A DNA stretch of 64,000 nt, taken from assembly GCA_903897145.1 (NCBI GenBank), contig CAIUAN010000058.1:1-64000 (forward strand), written 5' to 3'. How positions within the stretch are numbered: position 1 is the first letter of the stretch; each line of letters opens with the position of its first letter. Shown piece after piece: positions 46,129-54,527 of this stretch. The stretch comes from an uncultured Bacteroidia bacterium. GTDB taxonomy: Bacteria; Bacteroidota; Bacteroidia; Bacteroidales; Prolixibacteraceae. A program made the position numbers and the translations under genes. The notes below the pieces were generated by a model, which did not search any database, had not been told where the DNA came from, and was given only the letters and a program-made list of their open reading frames with translations.

Positions 46129-46980
46129 TTACGAATTAAGAGATGATTGATCGATATGAAATTGCACAAGCCCACCGATAGGTTTCTGACTTACCTGACC
46201 TAATAGAAGGCCTTCTTCGTCAAATAGCTTGCGTAGTTGCGGTTTGAAATAATGGGCAATACTTCCAGTGAAATGTATAGGTAGATGGCTTATTTCTTTG
46301 TAGTTTAATAGGTTGCGTGTGATAAATGATTTTAATCCAGATCGTACTACTTGTTCAATTGCTGGATTCTGAATATGGTCTAATAAAAATGGGGCATATC
46401 CTGCGAGATAGCGGTTTGGAAAGGGCTGCCGATAAACCTTGTCTAGAATTTCTGCTCGATTCGTAGAATATCTTTTGAAAAATTCTGCTCCTATTTCTTC
46501 TGGCAACTGGAATTTCAATAGGTCGCTAATTAGCTGCTTGCCTAATGCGGCTCCACTTCCTTCATCACCTAAAATATAACCTAATGGAGAGATGTTATTT
46601 GTAATCACAGATCCATCGTAATAACAAGAGTTTGATCCAGTGCCTAAGATACATGCAAACCCTTCGCTATGCTGGCATAAAGATCGAGCGGCTCCAAGTA
46701 AATCGCTTTCAATAAATATTGCTGAACAGGTGAAAAATTCAGCTAACGCTGATCTGACAATTTCTGATTTTTCTTCATTGGCGCACCCAGCACCGTAAAA
46801 GTAAATCGCATCAAATGCTTTGGAAGAAGATTTGAATTCTTGATTTAATAGCGTTGATATATTCGCCGTGTTTTGATAAAACGGGTTGATGCCCGAAGTA
46901 GTGATCGGGTCATTGACTTTTGTGCTGTCGATGATGACCCACTCAGTTTTCGAACTTCCGCTATCTGCTATTAGTATCAT
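46129..46980 (-). CDS. BadF/BadG-type amino-sugar kinase (MurK-like)
   Basis: This 283-residue cytoplasmic kinase of the ASKHA fold starts with the phosphate-1 loop MILIADSGSSKTEWVII and contains FYGAGCANEEKSE, ILGTGSNSCYYDG (phosphate-2) and LGDEGSGAALGK. BadF/BadG-family kinases phosphorylate GlcNAc and/or MurNAc; MurK of Clostridium acetobutylicum is an example. Placed 6 bp before murQ, MurNAc is the natural substrate, giving the MurNAc-6-P that MurQ uses. GlcNAc cannot be excluded. No MurNAc importer (such as MurT) is seen nearby. Confidence 0.85.
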   Translation of the reverse strand: MILIADSGSSKTEWVIIDSTKVNDPITTSGINPFYQNTANISTLLNQEFKSSSKAFDAIYFYGAGCANEEKSEIVRSALAEFFTCSAIFIESDLLGAARSLCQHSEGFACILGTGSNSCYYDGSVITNNISPLGYILGDEGSGAALGKQLISDLLKFQLPEEIGAEFFKRYSTNRAEILDKVYRQPFPNRYLAGYAPFLLDHIQNPAIEQVVRSGLKSFITRNLLNYKEISHLPIHFTGSIAHYFKPQLRKLFDEEGLLLGQVSQKPIGGLVQFHIDQSSLNS

Positions 46981-47417
46981 TATGAGATGTTTGTTATTTT
47001 AAACAAGGATAGATTATACGTCGAAGCTCTAATTTGAAGACCTAAATTTTAAAATTAAGAATGATTAAAAAGACAAAGGTTAATTTAAGTTTAAATTCTT
47101 TGTTGAATTAAGTAAATCTTGCGTCACAAAGTTACAATTATTATAAAATTAATTCTAATTTTGGCCGCTCTTATATCGCAAATGAATGTGAAGCCATCGG
47201 GTTTACCTATTAATTTATAAATCCGATTTTCGAATTTTATTTTGCTTCTTTTTCAAGCTTTTTTATCTAATCGGTTAACTGAGATCTAGACTCACTGTTT
47301 TTCGTAAGATAGATTATTATTAGGGATTTTTCTTTGATTGACAAAGAACCTGAAACTATTAGTTTGATTAAGAATGTTTAGGGGTTGTTCGTAATACTTA
47401 TTATAGTAGTATTTTAA
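46981..47417. other. divergent intergenic region of the murein-recycling locus
   Basis: These 437 AT-rich bases separate the kinase (-) from the DUF4922 gene (+) and must hold the control of both arms. On the minus strand a TATCCTTG box lies close to the kinase. I see no strong hairpin, tRNA or credible small gene. Confidence 0.5.
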
Positions 47418-48350
47418 ATGGATTTTTCAGAAAAAGCAAGGGCGTTAGTTCAAGAACAGATTGTTGAATGGGATTTAGCGGGTCGGAATTATGAAGGGTT
47501 ACGTAGAGTAAGCGTTAAGACTTTTGATTTTGGTGATTACAGCATTGATATTCAATATAATCCAGAGCGAATTAGTTCTTCTGCATTGCAAAATAAAGTG
47601 CAATCACTTGAAGAGCACAACTGTTTCATGTGTGAAAAGAATTTGACTGCTCCACAGAGAAAGATCTCATTCAACGAAAATTTTAATATTCTAGTTAATC
47701 CATTCCCTATTTTCCCCGAACATTTAACAATTGTTGGGGTACAACATCAAGATCAACAAATCCTGAATAGCTTTGAAAGCATGCTTAACTTGGCATCTCA
47801 GCTTAGTAAGTTTGTGATCTATTACAATGGCCCCGAGTGCGGCGCTTCGGCTCCTAAACACCTACATTTTCAAGCTGGTTTAAAAGGGTTTATCCCGATT
47901 GAAAATGATTTTGCAAATGAGATTTGCTGCCGTGAAGTACGCACCATCGATGGCGTAAAAGTATCCCATTGGCCAGAATACCAACGGGGGATAATCACTT
48001 TAACTGGATCAAGTGCATCGGATCTTAAAGCATGTTTTGATAAAATTTATACCCAACTTCAAATTTTCTCAAATGTGAATTCAGAACCAATGCTGAATAT
48101 GATTGCGGTTTTTGATCGTAAAATTTGGACCGTTCACATCTTCCCGAGATCTGTCTATCGTCCAACTCAATATTTCAATGCTGCAAACGATCAATTTTTA
48201 ATTAGTCCAGCCTCCTTAGATATGGGTGGTTTAATTGTTACACCAAGAGAGGAAGACTTTTTTAAAATTACCGAAGAAGATGTATTTGATATCTTCGAAC
48301 AGGTTTGTTTTGATACTCAATCAGTTCTTACGGTTATCAATAAACTTTAG
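47418..48350 (+). CDS. DUF4922 HIT-like nucleotidyl-transferase/phosphorylase-like protein
   Basis: This 310-residue protein has no signal peptide. Its middle resembles HIT/GalT-superfamily phosphorylases: HNCFMCEKNLTAPQRKISF, then ILVNPFPIFPEHLTIVG, and the catalytic-type APKHLHFQAG with His148-Leu-His150. The whole fits the DUF4922 family, distantly related to GDP-galactose and ADP-sugar phosphorylases; activity is not established. The CxxC pair (FMCEKN with an earlier Cys) might bind zinc as in GalT. It opens the plus-strand arm facing the kinase and murQ, which suggests sugar-phosphate work. Confidence 0.8.
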   Translation: MDFSEKARALVQEQIVEWDLAGRNYEGLRRVSVKTFDFGDYSIDIQYNPERISSSALQNKVQSLEEHNCFMCEKNLTAPQRKISFNENFNILVNPFPIFPEHLTIVGVQHQDQQILNSFESMLNLASQLSKFVIYYNGPECGASAPKHLHFQAGLKGFIPIENDFANEICCREVRTIDGVKVSHWPEYQRGIITLTGSSASDLKACFDKIYTQLQIFSNVNSEPMLNMIAVFDRKIWTVHIFPRSVYRPTQYFNAANDQFLISPASLDMGGLIVTPREEDFFKITEEDVFDIFEQVCFDTQSVLTVINKL

Positions 48351-48507
48351 ACCGATTCGCATTTTTAGCTTTCAGATTTAACTAGCTGTTAATCATTGTT
48401 TTATTTGATGCCTCTGATTTCTTTTGAGTCGGTTATATGTTCATATCCTGGTTTATTACTTTCTGGTCCTCATGAATTTGTGCTGATCTTATAGTCGGTT
48501 GAATTGT

Positions 48508-48515
48508 TAAATTTG
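48508..48515 (+). promoter_or_regulatory. candidate -7 element for the GHL10 gene
   Basis: TAAATTTG fits TAnnTTTG and lies 44 bases before the ATG at 48560. The nearest TTTG (48477-48480) is 27 bases away, too far for a standard -33, so this is partial support only. Confidence 0.35.
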
Positions 48516-48559
48516 TAGCTTAGATTTAACTATAAACGAAGATTAACGACCAATCGTTC

Positions 48560-50065
48560 ATGAAAAAAATATTTACCCTAGCCCTGATCTTTTGTGTGGC
48601 TTTAGGATTGAAAGCTGAGAAATTTCCAAAAAGAGAGATGCGGGCGGTGTGGTTGGCTACTGTTGCAAATATCGATTGGCCATCCTCTGCCTATCTATCC
48701 ACAAGCCAGCAAAAAAAGGAATTCATTGAATTACTTGACTTATGTAAACAGTATAATCTTAATACTGTAGTTTTTCAAATTAGGCCGGCTGCAGACGCAT
48801 TTTATGCTTCTGAACTTGAGCCTTGGTCGCAATGGCTTACTGGAAAACAAGGTAAAAGCCCTGATCCATTCTATGATCCACTTACTTTTGCTAGCGCTGA
48901 ATGTCGTAAAAGAGGGCTTGAACTGCATGTTTGGATTAATCCATATCGGGTAATTAACGACATCAGTAATAATAAAACTTCGCCAGAACATATCTCAAAC
49001 ACACACCCATCTTGGTTTATTACGTATGGTAAGACTAAACTTTTTGATCCAGGGCTTCCTCAGACGAGAAATTATGTAACTAAAATTGTGTGCGATATCG
49101 TTCGCCGTTATGATATCGATGCCGTGCATATCGATGATTATTTCTATCCTTATCGTATCCCAGGATTAGAATTTCCAGATGATCAGTCGTTTAGTGATTA
49201 TCCAAGGGGTTTTGCGGCTAATCAACGAGATGACTGGCGTAGGCATAATGTAGACTTAATTATACAACAGCTCCATGATAGCATTAAAACAATTAAGCCA
49301 TGGGTGCAATTTGGCGTTTCCCCATTCGGAGTTTGGCGCAACCAACATGTTGATCCTTTGGGTTCTAAGACCAAAGCTGGACAGACAAACTATGATGATC
49401 TGTTTGCGGATATCCTTAAATGGGAGAAGAATGGCTGGGTCGATTATGTGACTCCTCAAGTATACTGGGAGATTGGTAAAGAAATCGCTGATTATAAAGT
49501 TATTACTGATTGGTGGAGCAAAAATTCATATGGAACTCAGCTTTTCATTGGTCATGCCTTGTATAAGCTTGATCCGGAGGCGAAAGAGAGCTCTTGGCAT
49601 AGTTCAGACGAGATCGTTAACCAAGTATCGCTGAATAGAACCCATCCTGAAATTTCGGGAAGTATGTTTTACAGTGCGAAGTTTCTTCGGAAAAATCCCT
49701 TAGAATTAAAAGAGAAGCTTCTCGACCATGTGTTTATGTTTCCAGCGCTCCCAGTAACAAATAATAGAATCGTGCCAATCAAGGCCGATAAACCAATTAA
49801 TGCTCAATATACATTGAATGGTGGTCAATTGACTCTTTCCTGGGAAAAGGGAAATAATACAAAATCATTTGTAATCTATCAATTTCAACGTTGGCATTTT
49901 AAAGACTCTAAAAATCCAGCCAGGATATTTCTGACAACTGGGGACAATAGTGTTACTTATGCCTTAGATGAATCGACAGATCCTTCTGTTTATAAGTATG
50001 TTGTGACAGCAATTAGTCCAACGAATAGCGAGAGTGCACCAGTGCGATTGCACCGAGTAAAATAG
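48560..50065 (+). CDS. GHL10 (DigH/YddW-like) glycosyl hydrolase-like protein
   Basis: This secreted 501-residue protein has signal MKKIFTLALIFCVALGLKA. A (beta/alpha)8-barrel at about residues 22-400 begins REMRAVWLATVANIDWPSS and contains TVVFQIRPAADAFY, HVWINPYRV, DAVHIDDYFYPY, GVSPFGVWRN and VDYVTPQVYWE. A fibronectin-III-like end follows (from about 415, LSWEKGNNTKSFVIY). That is the DUF187/GHL10 architecture. E. coli DigH cleaves peptidoglycan strands lacking stem peptides. The candidate acidic residues lie in HIDDY and PQVYWE. Its place next to murQ and NagZ-like genes supports a murein role. Confidence 0.85.
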   Translation: MKKIFTLALIFCVALGLKAEKFPKREMRAVWLATVANIDWPSSAYLSTSQQKKEFIELLDLCKQYNLNTVVFQIRPAADAFYASELEPWSQWLTGKQGKSPDPFYDPLTFASAECRKRGLELHVWINPYRVINDISNNKTSPEHISNTHPSWFITYGKTKLFDPGLPQTRNYVTKIVCDIVRRYDIDAVHIDDYFYPYRIPGLEFPDDQSFSDYPRGFAANQRDDWRRHNVDLIIQQLHDSIKTIKPWVQFGVSPFGVWRNQHVDPLGSKTKAGQTNYDDLFADILKWEKNGWVDYVTPQVYWEIGKEIADYKVITDWWSKNSYGTQLFIGHALYKLDPEAKESSWHSSDEIVNQVSLNRTHPEISGSMFYSAKFLRKNPLELKEKLLDHVFMFPALPVTNNRIVPIKADKPINAQYTLNGGQLTLSWEKGNNTKSFVIYQFQRWHFKDSKNPARIFLTTGDNSVTYALDESTDPSVYKYVVTAISPTNSESAPVRLHRVK

Positions 50066-50197
50066 TTTCTGTTTATTTAACTAAAAAAAACTCCCTGTTT
50101 GTGTGGTTTTTTGAAAGTTGAAATCAGAGCGATCAAGGTTTCGTATGCTATCATTCGATTTTTGATTATGGTAGTTTGAACATTATTTATTTATCCG

Positions 50198-53100
50198 ATG
50201 CTAAAGATTAGGCTGTCAGCCATCCTTTTTTTAATGTTCTTACTGCTGAAACTGAACGCTTCTGCGCAGTTTAATCTTGATAAGTATATCAACCATCCTT
50301 GGGTTGATTCTGTTTTTCGTTCGCTGACCCCAGATGAACGCATAGCCCAATTGATCTGGATTGATGTGAAAGATGGACAAGATGCTAACAAACAAGAGCA
50401 TGTTGCCACGCTCCTTCAAAAATACAAATTTGGGGGTTTAGTTTTCTTTGCTGGAACAGCGAAAGCGCAGGTTGATCTTGTGAATCGGTATCAAGCCCTC
50501 TCTAAAGTTCCTTTGATGATCTCTATGGATGCAGAGTGGGGACCAGCCATGCGCCTTGATGATATAGGCGCCTTCCCTTATAACTTAACCATGGGTGCAG
50601 CAGCTGATGACCAACTGATTCAGAATTGCGCAAAGGCTATGGCATCTCAATTAAAAAATCTAGGTGTTCAAGTTAGTCTGGGGCCAGTAGCAGATATCAA
50701 TACAGAACCTCAGAATCCAATCATCGGAATTCGTTCATTCGGGGAATCACGTGAATTGGTGACTAGTAGAAGTTTAGCCTATATGCGCGGTTTGCAAGAA
50801 AATGGGGTGATGGCTGTTGCGAAGCACTATCCTGGGCATGGCGATACTAAAAATGATTCTCATCTAACGTTGCCACTCTTGCCCGTATCTCGTCAACGAC
50901 TCGATACGATGGAGCTTGTTCCTTTTAAAACGCTCGCAGCTGAAGGTATTGGCGGAATTATGACTGCTCATCTTCGTGTTCCTGCCCTCGATCTAAAAAG
51001 TGAATCCGCCTCAAGTCTGTCTGAAAGTTCTGTAGAAGGAGTTATTCGAAAAGAGTGGAACTATCAAGGATTGATCATCACAGACGCAATGAATATGGGT
51101 GGTGTAACTAAATTTGGTGCACCAGGTGCGAATGAAGTAATGGCATTAAAAGCTGGGAATGATATCGTTGAGTTTCCTCTTGATGGAGAAGTTACTCTCA
51201 AAGCTATAAAAAAGGCAGTTCGCAAGCGCGTAATCTCGAAGGCGGCAATTAACCTAAAGTGCAGAAGAGCTTTGGCTGCAAAGTTTTTAGTGGGTTTGAA
51301 TCATTATAAGCCTCTTCCGACTGAAAATCTTTTGGCGAATCTGAACTCCTCTTCCATCGAATTGTCTCAGCGTCAGCTAATGGAATCGGCTCTGACTTTA
51401 TTGGAAAATAAAAATAAACTTATTCCATTACTTGCTCTGGATACACTTCATGTGGCCTCTTTGTCTATTGGGGCAACAGAGACGACCTCATTTCAGAGAA
51501 TGTTAAGCAATTATTCTCTGGTTGATCATTTCAGTCTACCTGCTAATTTTACGGAGGCTGAGGCAAGTCAATTAATTTTAAAGTTAAAGCCTTATAATTT
51601 GATAATAACAGGTATTCACTCTTTGTATGAATGCAGAGACAGGCCAACTTTCAAAAGAGGTAAGACAGTCGCAGTAAAATCTACAGCACCATATGGCGCG
51701 GATGATAATCTTGCTCTGTTGTTGCCTAAAATTTCAAAACTTAGTCGTTCCATCGTTGTGTTTTTTGCAAATCCATATGCCATAAATGAACTTAAGAATC
51801 TGGGTGATCCCGAAGGACTTCTTGTAGGTTATCAAAATTCTAGGATTTCTCAGGAATTAGCTGCCCAACTTATCTTTGGGGGCATTGGTGCTTCAGGTAA
51901 GTTACCTGTATCGCTTGGATCAAGATATGCAGTGGGCTCAGGATTGAAAATCAATTCCGCCATACGAATGAAATATACGCTTCCGGAGGAGGTTGGGTTA
52001 AATACTTCTTTATTAGGAAATAGCATTGATTCAATTGTAAGCATTGGATTAACAGCAAAGGCTTATCCAGGTTGTAATGTGCTAATTGCGAAAGATGGCA
52101 ACATCATCTTTCAAAAGGCTTATGGTTATCATACTTATGAGAGTAAAAGGGCCTCTGAATTGGATGATATCTATGATCTTGCTTCCGTTACCAAAGCCGC
52201 CGGAGCATTACCTGCATTGATTAAACTTAATGACGAAGGCAAATTTTCAATCGATGATAGATTTTCAACCTATTGGCCAGATTGGAAAAATAGCTTATTG
52301 CATAAGTCTAATAAAAATGACCTGACAATTCGGGAGCTGTTAGCGCATCAAAGCGGTTTAATTCCCTTTATCTCATTCTGGAAAGAGTCCATGGAAAATA
52401 ATAACTTTTCAAAAAAATGGTATCAAAATACGAAAGATAGCAATTTTGATCTTGAAGTTATTCCAGGGCTTTATTTAAACAATAAGTTTAAGGATTTTGT
52501 ATATGCTCAAATTCTAAAATCACCTCTGAAGAATAGAGGGAAATATGTATATAGTGATCTTTCTTTTTTGCTCTGGCCCGAAGTGATTACCAAGCTTTCA
52601 GGTATTAAATATACTGATTACTTAGATGAGTATTTTTATAAGCCGCTGGGTGCTTCAACGACAACCTATCTCCCTTTTAAAAAGTTTTCAGATGATCGAT
52701 TAGTGCCAACTGAAGACGATGCGGTGTTTCGCAAAGTATTGTTAAAAAATAGTGTCGACGATGAAGCGGCAGCTGTTCTTGGCGGCGTCTCAGGCAATGC
52801 TGGACTATATTCTTCAGCAAACGATTTGTCCAAGATAGTACAACTTTTTTTGCAAGAAGGTTCTTATGGAGGTAAGGAATATTTTAAGCGCTCAACTTTT
52901 CGGCAATTTAACCAGACTCAGTTTCCGCAGAATAGGAGAGGATTAGGTTTTGATAAGCCATCGCTGGAGGATATACAGGTTGACAAGAAGAATAAATACC
53001 CTTGCTTTTCTGCTTCTCCACAAAGTTTTGGTCATTCAGGATTTACTGGAACCTTCTTTTGGGCTGATCCATTCAATGGCTTACTCTATATATTCTTGTC

Positions 53101-53212
53101 AAATCGCGTTCATCCTTCGCGAGAGAATAATAAGCTAAGTGAGTTAAATATTCGCACTGAGATCTTGCAAGTTGTATACGATCAGCTAAATCAAGTGCAG
53201 ATCACGAAGTAA
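50198..53212 (+). CDS. secreted NagZ-type (GH3) beta-N-acetylglucosaminidase fused to a serine beta-lactamase-like domain
   Basis: This 1004-residue protein has a signal peptide ending LNASAQ. Residues about 35-600 form a GH3 enzyme: the NagZ motif KHYPGHGD at 209-216 with the catalytic-type His/Asp pair, the nucleophile in IITDAMNMGG (Asp296) and a carboxy-terminal GH3 domain. Residues about 610-1000 form a class C beta-lactamase/DD-peptidase-like domain with SVTK (Ser663, Lys666), YSD (Tyr785) and HSG (946-948). NagZ removes GlcNAc from muropeptides. The second domain could be an amidase, a D-amino-acid peptidase or an esterase. Genes for the next steps follow 106 bp later. Confidence 0.9.
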   Translation: MLKIRLSAILFLMFLLLKLNASAQFNLDKYINHPWVDSVFRSLTPDERIAQLIWIDVKDGQDANKQEHVATLLQKYKFGGLVFFAGTAKAQVDLVNRYQALSKVPLMISMDAEWGPAMRLDDIGAFPYNLTMGAAADDQLIQNCAKAMASQLKNLGVQVSLGPVADINTEPQNPIIGIRSFGESRELVTSRSLAYMRGLQENGVMAVAKHYPGHGDTKNDSHLTLPLLPVSRQRLDTMELVPFKTLAAEGIGGIMTAHLRVPALDLKSESASSLSESSVEGVIRKEWNYQGLIITDAMNMGGVTKFGAPGANEVMALKAGNDIVEFPLDGEVTLKAIKKAVRKRVISKAAINLKCRRALAAKFLVGLNHYKPLPTENLLANLNSSSIELSQRQLMESALTLLENKNKLIPLLALDTLHVASLSIGATETTSFQRMLSNYSLVDHFSLPANFTEAEASQLILKLKPYNLIITGIHSLYECRDRPTFKRGKTVAVKSTAPYGADDNLALLLPKISKLSRSIVVFFANPYAINELKNLGDPEGLLVGYQNSRISQELAAQLIFGGIGASGKLPVSLGSRYAVGSGLKINSAIRMKYTLPEEVGLNTSLLGNSIDSIVSIGLTAKAYPGCNVLIAKDGNIIFQKAYGYHTYESKRASELDDIYDLASVTKAAGALPALIKLNDEGKFSIDDRFSTYWPDWKNSLLHKSNKNDLTIRELLAHQSGLIPFISFWKESMENNNFSKKWYQNTKDSNFDLEVIPGLYLNNKFKDFVYAQILKSPLKNRGKYVYSDLSFLLWPEVITKLSGIKYTDYLDEYFYKPLGASTTTYLPFKKFSDDRLVPTEDDAVFRKVLLKNSVDDEAAAVLGGVSGNAGLYSSANDLSKIVQLFLQEGSYGGKEYFKRSTFRQFNQTQFPQNRRGLGFDKPSLEDIQVDKKNKYPCFSASPQSFGHSGFTGTFFWADPFNGLLYIFLSNRVHPSRENNKLSELNIRTEILQVVYDQLNQVQITK

Positions 53213-53318
53213 GGAAAGAATTCAGATTAAAGCAATTGCTTTTGATCGTTAACGAACTAATTAGCAACTTAATAATTGCTATTTTTGTTAAAAGACAATT
53301 ATAAATACGATTTCAGTT

Positions 53319-54485
53319 ATGAGGTATGCGATCATTCTTTCAGTCCTTAGTATTTTATCGTTATGCAGTTGCCAAGCTCAGCCATTAGAGCCGTTGCAGC
53401 ATGAAATCGATAGTATATCAAAGAATTGGCTTCCAGATAAGCGAGTAGGAGTTTGTAATTTTACCCTTGTTGAACATACAGGTAACACCTTAATCTTAAA
53501 AGGTGAATCTCTTTTCCCTCAGGCTAAGGTTGAGGTGTTAAAGTTGTTGCAAATTAAAGGTCTCAATGTGGTGGATAGTGTATTGCTATTACCTGATACC
53601 CTTCATGTGAGCAAAGTATGGGGCCTAGTAACTTTGAGTATCGCTAATATGCGTGCTAAGCCTTCACACGCTTCTGAGATGTTATCTCAGGCTATAATGG
53701 GCACTCCGGTGCGGATATTGAAAAATTACGAGGGTTGGATCTTTATTCAAACACCCGATAATTATGTGGGTTGGACAAATAAATCAGCCGTTCATCAGCT
53801 ATCTTTTGACGCATTAGAAAATTGGCGTAAATCAGATCGGATCATAAATACTAGCTCAGAAGGGAATGTCTTTGCTGATTCAAAACACTCCATCGTACTT
53901 AGTGATCTTGTTGCTGGCGCAATCTTGGTAAAAAAAGGTCAATCAAAAGGTTCGACAAGTGTCCTACTTCCTGATGGCCGTGCGGGCTTTGTCGCAGATG
54001 CCAATTGGATTCATTTTAATCGTTGGAGAGATACAGCTTCCTTGCATAGCGACCGCATGGTTTTAACAGGAAAACAATTAATGGGATTTCCCTACTTATG
54101 GGGTGGCACATCATCTAAAGGGATGGATTGCAGCGGTTTTATCAAAACGATATGCTTATTAAATGGTGTGATCGTGGAGCGAGATGCATCCCAACAAGTA
54201 CATCATGGATTAGAAATAGATATCTCTGACGGATGGGATAAATTACAAAAAGGTGATTTGTTATTTTTTGGATCCAAGCTAACGAAAAGGGTGAACCATG
54301 TAGGTCTGTATATTGGCGACAGCGAGGTTCTTCATGAATCTGGTAGTGTGCATATTAATAGCTTGGATAAGAAAAGATCGAATTATAATAATGAGTTATA
54401 TGATAACCTCCTTGCTGCTCGCAGAGTAATTGGTTACTCTTCTCAGAAAGGTATCGTACCACTTAAATTGCATAAATGGTATTGA
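53319..54485 (+). CDS. NlpC/P60 endopeptidase with SH3 domains (YkfC-like), lipoprotein-like leader
   Basis: This 388-residue cysteine peptidase has a leader ending SLCSCQ, a possible lipobox. Bacterial SH3 domains occupy about residues 90-240: one with SIANMRAKPSHASEML and WIFIQTPDNYVGWT, then SKGSTSVLLPDGRAGFV. The NlpC/P60 domain follows: LWGGTSSKGMDCSGF with Cys271, VNHVGLYIG with His327 and LHESG with His339. This is the YkfC layout, which cuts L-Ala-gamma-D-Glu from diaminopimelate in free muropeptides. The product dipeptide is the substrate of the epimerase encoded 42 bp downstream. Confidence 0.92.
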   Translation: MRYAIILSVLSILSLCSCQAQPLEPLQHEIDSISKNWLPDKRVGVCNFTLVEHTGNTLILKGESLFPQAKVEVLKLLQIKGLNVVDSVLLLPDTLHVSKVWGLVTLSIANMRAKPSHASEMLSQAIMGTPVRILKNYEGWIFIQTPDNYVGWTNKSAVHQLSFDALENWRKSDRIINTSSEGNVFADSKHSIVLSDLVAGAILVKKGQSKGSTSVLLPDGRAGFVADANWIHFNRWRDTASLHSDRMVLTGKQLMGFPYLWGGTSSKGMDCSGFIKTICLLNGVIVERDASQQVHHGLEIDISDGWDKLQKGDLLFFGSKLTKRVNHVGLYIGDSEVLHESGSVHINSLDKKRSNYNNELYDNLLAARRVIGYSSQKGIVPLKLHKWY

Positions 54486-54527
54486 TTTATAAATTTTAGT
54501 AGAATAAATAAACACAGGTATATACCG

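Noticed and set aside
46981-47417. A regulatory RNA or riboswitch in the divergent gap
   Set aside because: No stable stem-loop series, T-run or conserved box could be found by eye.
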